Of a DNA stretch of 64,000 nucleotides, positions 60,301 through 64,000 are shown piece after piece (the first letter of the stretch is position 1; every line of letters starts with the position of its first letter). The position numbers were made by a program, and so were the translations under genes. Below the pieces are notes generated by a model. It made no database searches. It saw only the letters and a program-made list of their open reading frames with translations, and was not told where the DNA came from. The stretch is from Porites lobata (Eukaryota > Cnidaria > Anthozoa > Scleractinia > Poritidae): positions 2,276,001-2,340,000 of the forward strand of contig CALNXK010000043.1 in assembly GCA_942486035.1 (NCBI GenBank), given 5' to 3'.

Positions 60301-63234
60301 TCAATGACATACAATGAACCCAATCAACTCTTTCACTCAAAGAGCCAGTAAAGGTTTTTGTTTTTTTTCAAAAAATTTTTCTTCGGCCCTTCGGGCCTCA
60401 GTTTGGTCTAAAAATAGGGGAAGGGCGCCCCGGGGCCCCTGGGCCCCTCCCCTGGATTCGCCACTGGTTTTCTTGGGTGGTCATGTGACACGATAAAGCC
60501 ACATAAATGGGTTTTCCACCGTGAAAAGATTCAAAGAACCGAATCAAGGGATTTAAGAGCTGCGCGGTGAGGTTGATACATTGAATCATTGAGTTACTCT
60601 ATTGGTAGAAACATGGTAACAAAAACAAGGATACATCAGACCTAGGCAAAAATTCAAAGGCCAAATACATCATACATACCACTGCAATTCCCTCAAAGGC
60701 ATATACAGCCATTGCAAAGAAGACGGGTAAGTTCATCCACCCACTAAAGGCAGGCAGCCTGTCAACGTCATGAATGTTTCTTACGATGTACTGAAGTATA
60801 ATAACAAGAGCTACAAGACAGAGGATGTTTGCCACGATGGAGAATGGCACTAGGGTACGAAGGTCCCGGATGAAGGACAACAGGATTATTGGAAGAAGAA
60901 TTATTGCAATCCAAGTTTTAATGTCCAGAGCGTTGGATACCTGAAACGTAGAAGAAGAGGAACTTGGAGGTTTATATCAAATGAACGGTGGGAGGGGTGG
61001 AGGGAAGGCTTCGTAGAGCGTGATCACTGATGGAGTTGGTGATGGCAACCACTAACTTCAAGAACACGGAAAGGTTGTGTTAATAGTGATGACGTCACTG
61101 ATGACGAGGTATTAACCCTTTAAGCCCTAAGGGTGATCAACGTCAAAGGGTGATCAACTTTATAAAATTAGTCATGAGAATTTGGACATGATCACACAAG
61201 ATGAATCTAATTTACTTCAACAAAACATTGAGCATAGGGTAAAAAGAGAATTTGAATTTTGATGTTAGGGTCTAAAGGGTTAAACGATGACGATGATGGT
61301 CTTCATGAAGAATGGTTGTGAAAATGAGGATGATGATGATAATAAGGACAATCAAGTAATATAAGGTGACGGTGATAACGATATGGCGATAAATATGTAT
61401 GATACTAACGATGATGACGATGTTGTCTGATCAAGTATGTAAGGCTGCTTCATTTCACCTCTACAACATCAGGCGCATACGAAAATATCTTACAAGTGAA
61501 TCTACACAGGGCCACTGTTATCAGCCGTATTGATTATTGTAACAGCTTAATTCAAGATTCCGGCTGTACATATCGCTAAATTTGAATAGTGCAGCTCGGC
61601 TAGTCTATTACATTCCTAGATTTCTACATTGGCTGCCTGTGTCTTTTTGTTGAATACAAAGTGCTAATTTTAACCTATAAGGCAATACATGGCTATGCTT
61701 CACTATATATTTGATTTAATAGAACTGGGGAACGACAAATTATAATTTAAGATCATCGTCAAGCTACTACTACAACCTTATAATGCTACAAAAACAAAAA
61801 AAGACATTGGGAGACAGAGCATTTCAAGGTCCGGGACTGTGGAACGGTCTCCCAAATGACATTAGAAATGCTAAGACAATGGACGTTTTTAAGTCCTTAG
61901 TGAAAACTCATCTTTTTAGGAAAGCGTATGCTTGTTATTTTTTTTAGAATTTTACATTTTTGACTCTGTGTAATTTTTAGTTTATTTATTAGATATGGAC
62001 TGGATAGTTTTACTATATTAGATTTATTATTTTATTATTATTTTAATGTAACTTGTAAGGCGCATTTGAATATATTCATATAGATATTATTATTATTATT
62101 ATCATTATGCCTTTAGTGCTGGTACTGTTTCTGTAATTGTAATTTTTTTTTTTTCACCCATGAAGCACTTAGGAGTTCTTAAGAACTCTTTTAAACGTGT
62201 CCGTGCGTTCCAGATCAAATTTCAATTTGAAGGTGTTGGTTTTTAGGAGAGGAAAAAACCGGAGTAGCTAGAGAGAAGGAAGAGAACCAACAACAAACTC
62301 AACCCACATATGGCGTCGACACCGGGACTTGAACCCAGCAGGAGCCAGGCATGGCACAACACTGCGCCACTCTTACTCGCTAAATCGCTGCTGCTGATAA
62401 TGATGGCGATATGATAGAAATAAGACGAAAAATGACGGAGACGAGAATGACAGTCGTTGCAGTTACGGTTGCATACTGTTAAAAAATTTCAAAGGCAAAT
62501 AAAACCTCGCATGGCACTCTCACCTGTCTTAGGTTATCGCCGATAAATACAAAATATACACAGGCAATTCCCAGTTGTGATATACACAGAAAAATGTTCA
62601 CGATGAGTCTGAAAAATGTTAAAATCGTCTTATCATTCTATTTACAATAGTTCAACAAAAGGTAATGAATCAAGGGGTAGGTGATAGAAAATAGCCGTCA
62701 TTTTATATTACGCCCAATACGGGCGGGTGAAATAAACCTTCGAGGCCTTGGGTGAATTCGGCCCTTTCACAGTGAGAAAAGCTTTTGGAATTTAGTGCTC
62801 AGTCTTTAAACAATCTCTACGACAACAGCCTGTTTAAAAGAATGAGAAAATAAATAAACAGATCGGGCGGGAAAAAATGGCGCAAGGAAAATTAAAGAAC
62901 TTTACTTCGCGCCATTTTTCCCGACCGATTAGACTTTCTCTTGATCTCCAAGGATGAAACGAAAATACCCATTGGAGCAAATTTATTCAGTGGTCAGAGG
63001 AAAAGCTCAGCTTCCTTACAACCTGACCGTACTGTGGCTGTTGCTACTAACTGTTACGTAATCTATTCGATGGAATTTGAGCCTTTTGGGGGGGGGAGGG
63101 GGGGTAGGGGGGAAGGGGGAGGGGAATAAATGGTAAAGCTGTTACCGTACCTTCCAACATAAGCTCTTTTTGGCCAGTAGCGCCTCAGACATTCCTCTGC
63201 AACCTCTCCATAACCCAAAGCCGCCTCTCCAGTT
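57399..63234 (-). CDS. SLC36: Proton-coupled amino-acid transporter, SLC36 family, 3' part (partial)
   Basis: Multi-pass membrane carrier for small neutral amino acids with protons. Exons in transcript order: 63234-63151, 62608-62524, 60940-60680, 60297-60131, 59298-59129, 57655-57399 (stop TAG). All join in phase and give about 340 residues; the N-terminal part (first transmembrane helices) is beyond the right edge, since the first exon here starts in phase 1 and no earlier exon is seen up to 64000. Family landmarks: LGIACVYFVFIGDNLRQ, RDLRTLVPFSIVANI, VYAFEGIAVVLPIENKM, GSITLNLPNEG, LQFYVPM, CILAIGIPQLDNFISLVGS and FKDAAIMLIG. Human SLC36A1 has the same order (for example FEGIGMVLPLENKM and CILAILIPRLD). 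For exon 59298-59129, a nearer AG at 59288-59289 would break the frame; the AG at 59299-59300 gives LPNEGIYLGVKLLF, aligning with LPNCWLYQSVKLLY. Confidence 0.93.
57817..57960. mobile_element. Repeat element with TATATGAAAGGG motifs (copy 2, partial)
   Basis: Shares TATAATGxCCTATAC, GAGGCTCC, AGGGGTACCTTTTTCAGGCT and GGTATATGAAAGGGTACGGA with the element at 45525-45925, in the same order. SLC36 intron. Confidence 0.7.
58404..58740. mobile_element. Inverted-repeat element with CTCTAGGATAGGG motifs
   Basis: CCCGGGGGGTACT on the left faces AGTACCCTCCCCCCCCGGG on the right. Inside, TCTAGGATAGGG or variants (TCTAGAATAGGG, TCTGGTATAGG) recur at least five times. SLC36 intron. Confidence 0.7.
61112..61283. 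mobile_element. piggyBac-like MITE flanked by TTAA (copy P3)
   Basis: TTAACCCTTTAAGCCCTAA on the left; TTAGGGTCTAAAGGGTTAA on the right, inverted with two mismatches. AAGGGTGATCAA is repeated near the left end. SLC36 intron. Confidence 0.7.
61430..62100 (+). pseudogene. LINE (CR1/L2-like) reverse-transcriptase 3' fragment
   Basis: Translated with frameshifts, it shows the C-terminal hallmarks of CR1/L2-type ORF2: VISRIDYCNSL, then NSAARL, HWLPV-like, ILTYKAIHGYA, and LGDRAFQGPGLWNGLPNDIR followed by VFKSLVKTHLFRKAY. Several stops and frame changes make it inactive. It ends in a TTATTATTATT tail, as these elements do. It is a 5'-truncated insertion in an SLC36 intron. Confidence 0.85.
62130..62395 (-). 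mobile_element. tRNA-derived SINE
   Basis: On the minus strand: a GAGTGGCGCAGTG A-box region, B box GGGTTCAAGTCCC, GTGTCGACGCC, then a body with TTTGTTGTTGGTTCTC and CTCCGGTTTTTTCC, ending in CATGGGTG and an A-run. Directly tail-to-tail with the LINE fragment at 61430-62100. Confidence 0.8.
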
Positions 63235-63269
63235 CTACAACAAAAAAGCAACAAAAGGGAGGTGGAGAA

Positions 63270-63495
63270 ACAACATAGGATGATGAAAGTATGAATCTCA
63301 TATTTTAGAACCTCGTAATGATGAAATAAATGAAATGTTAGGATCATCGCAGTAAAACACGCGACTTATGCAGTTGCGAAAAGAAAGCTTAAAAAAATTC
63401 AGGATTGCCGGGATTCGAACTCTTACCTCTACGATACCTCGAGCTCGAGATACGTGGGGGGGGGGCACTCTAACCAACTGAGGAGCCAATGCATT
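63270..63495 (-). mobile_element. tRNA-derived SINE-like element, relative of 33927-34209
   Basis: Minus strand: TTGGCTCCTCAGTTGGTTAG (A-box side), a G/C-run where the anticodon arm would be, AGAGTTCGAATCCCGGCAAT (B-box side), then CCTGAATTTTTTTAAGCTTT and TCGCAACTGCATAAGT. The body CCTGAATTT...TCGCAACTGC is shared with the 34-kb element. Confidence 0.75.
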
Positions 63496-64000
63496 TGAAG
63501 CTGCTCATGAAATTACAATAACGGATAAAACTTAAGGCAGAATACATATCTAGCCGATCTTTTGAAAACCAGCCTAACGAAATCTACACTCATTTGAGTG
63601 AAAAGCCGTCAAAAAGCAGGTTTTTTAAGCGCGATACGCTCCAAAATCACACCAATGAAGGAAAAGGAAAGCAGAAAAAGAAAAAGTGGGGAGAAGAAAG
63701 GAGGAGAAGAGAAAAAAGCAATGGTTGCACTCTTAGTTTTTATAGTGGCTACTTTGGAGATAGTTTTTGTACGAAAAAAACTGTTGGACGGAAGAAGTCT
63801 ATTTGGCAATAACGTTTTCAAAAATCCGGCTAGATATATATCGCCATAAAGTGGTTTGTGGGCTCCGTCACTCCAGTTATATAGTTCTTCTCTTATAAAA
63901 TGTAGATTTAAGAAGGACGCTACGGTACGGCTATGTATTGAACGAACCAAAGAGACTGAAAAATACTGAATACAAAGGGTATGATTGCGACTGTAACTTG
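63496..64000. other. Right edge, probably SLC36 intron
   Basis: No exon recognised. Purine-rich GGAGAAGAAAGGAGG stretch near 63690-63720. Open frames on both strands here are short and have no family resemblance. Confidence 0.5.

Overview
This is a eukaryotic nuclear window. It is AT-rich, its genes are intron-rich with GT-AG splice sites, and the spaces between and inside genes are full of short inverted-repeat transposons, tRNA-derived SINEs and simple repeats. Protein similarity to vertebrate families is high and exon junctions are easy to follow. The repeat types resemble those I know from stony corals and other anthozoans, so a hexacorallian cnidarian is my best guess (inference; no species marker is present).

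Layout. (1) 3.6-10.3 kb: two intronless acid beta-galactosidase (GLB1-type, GH35) paralogues in convergent orientation. The plus copy is at 3665-5596 and the minus copy at 8401-10335. Both keep the two catalytic glutamates, but the plus copy has lost an otherwise conserved active-site-loop Asp. (2) 10.9-22.3 kb, plus: calnexin, 19 coding exons, 594 aa, head-to-head with the minus GLB1 copy across about 600 bp. (3) 27.9-39.6 kb, minus: MGAT4-type N-acetylglucosaminyltransferase IV, 12 coding exons, 553 aa, complete. (4) 44.7-55.8 kb, plus: CCDC22, 18 coding exons, about 643 aa if exons 14 and 15 can be joined; exon 14 lacks a visible donor and reads into a stop. (5) 57.4-63.2 kb, minus: the C-terminal two thirds of an SLC36-type proton-coupled amino-acid transporter, whose 5' exons lie beyond the right edge.

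Functionally, calnexin (ER glycoprotein folding), MGAT4 (Golgi N-glycan branching) and GLB1 (lysosomal glycan breakdown) all belong to the glycoprotein life cycle. CCDC22 acts in endosomal recycling and SLC36 transporters act at the plasma membrane or lysosome. I treat this as chance linkage rather than an operon-like unit.

No wholly new molecular system is evident. The most unusual material is the repeat layer and its effects on genes: a family of hairpin MITEs with 9-bp target duplications, three TTAA-flanked piggyBac-like elements, a MITE ending 14 bp from an MGAT4 3' splice site, a 1.5-kb inverted-repeat element in a calnexin intron, nested insertions where one arm preserves the empty site, a calnexin stop codon embedded in a splice donor, and a CCDC22 exon without a donor.
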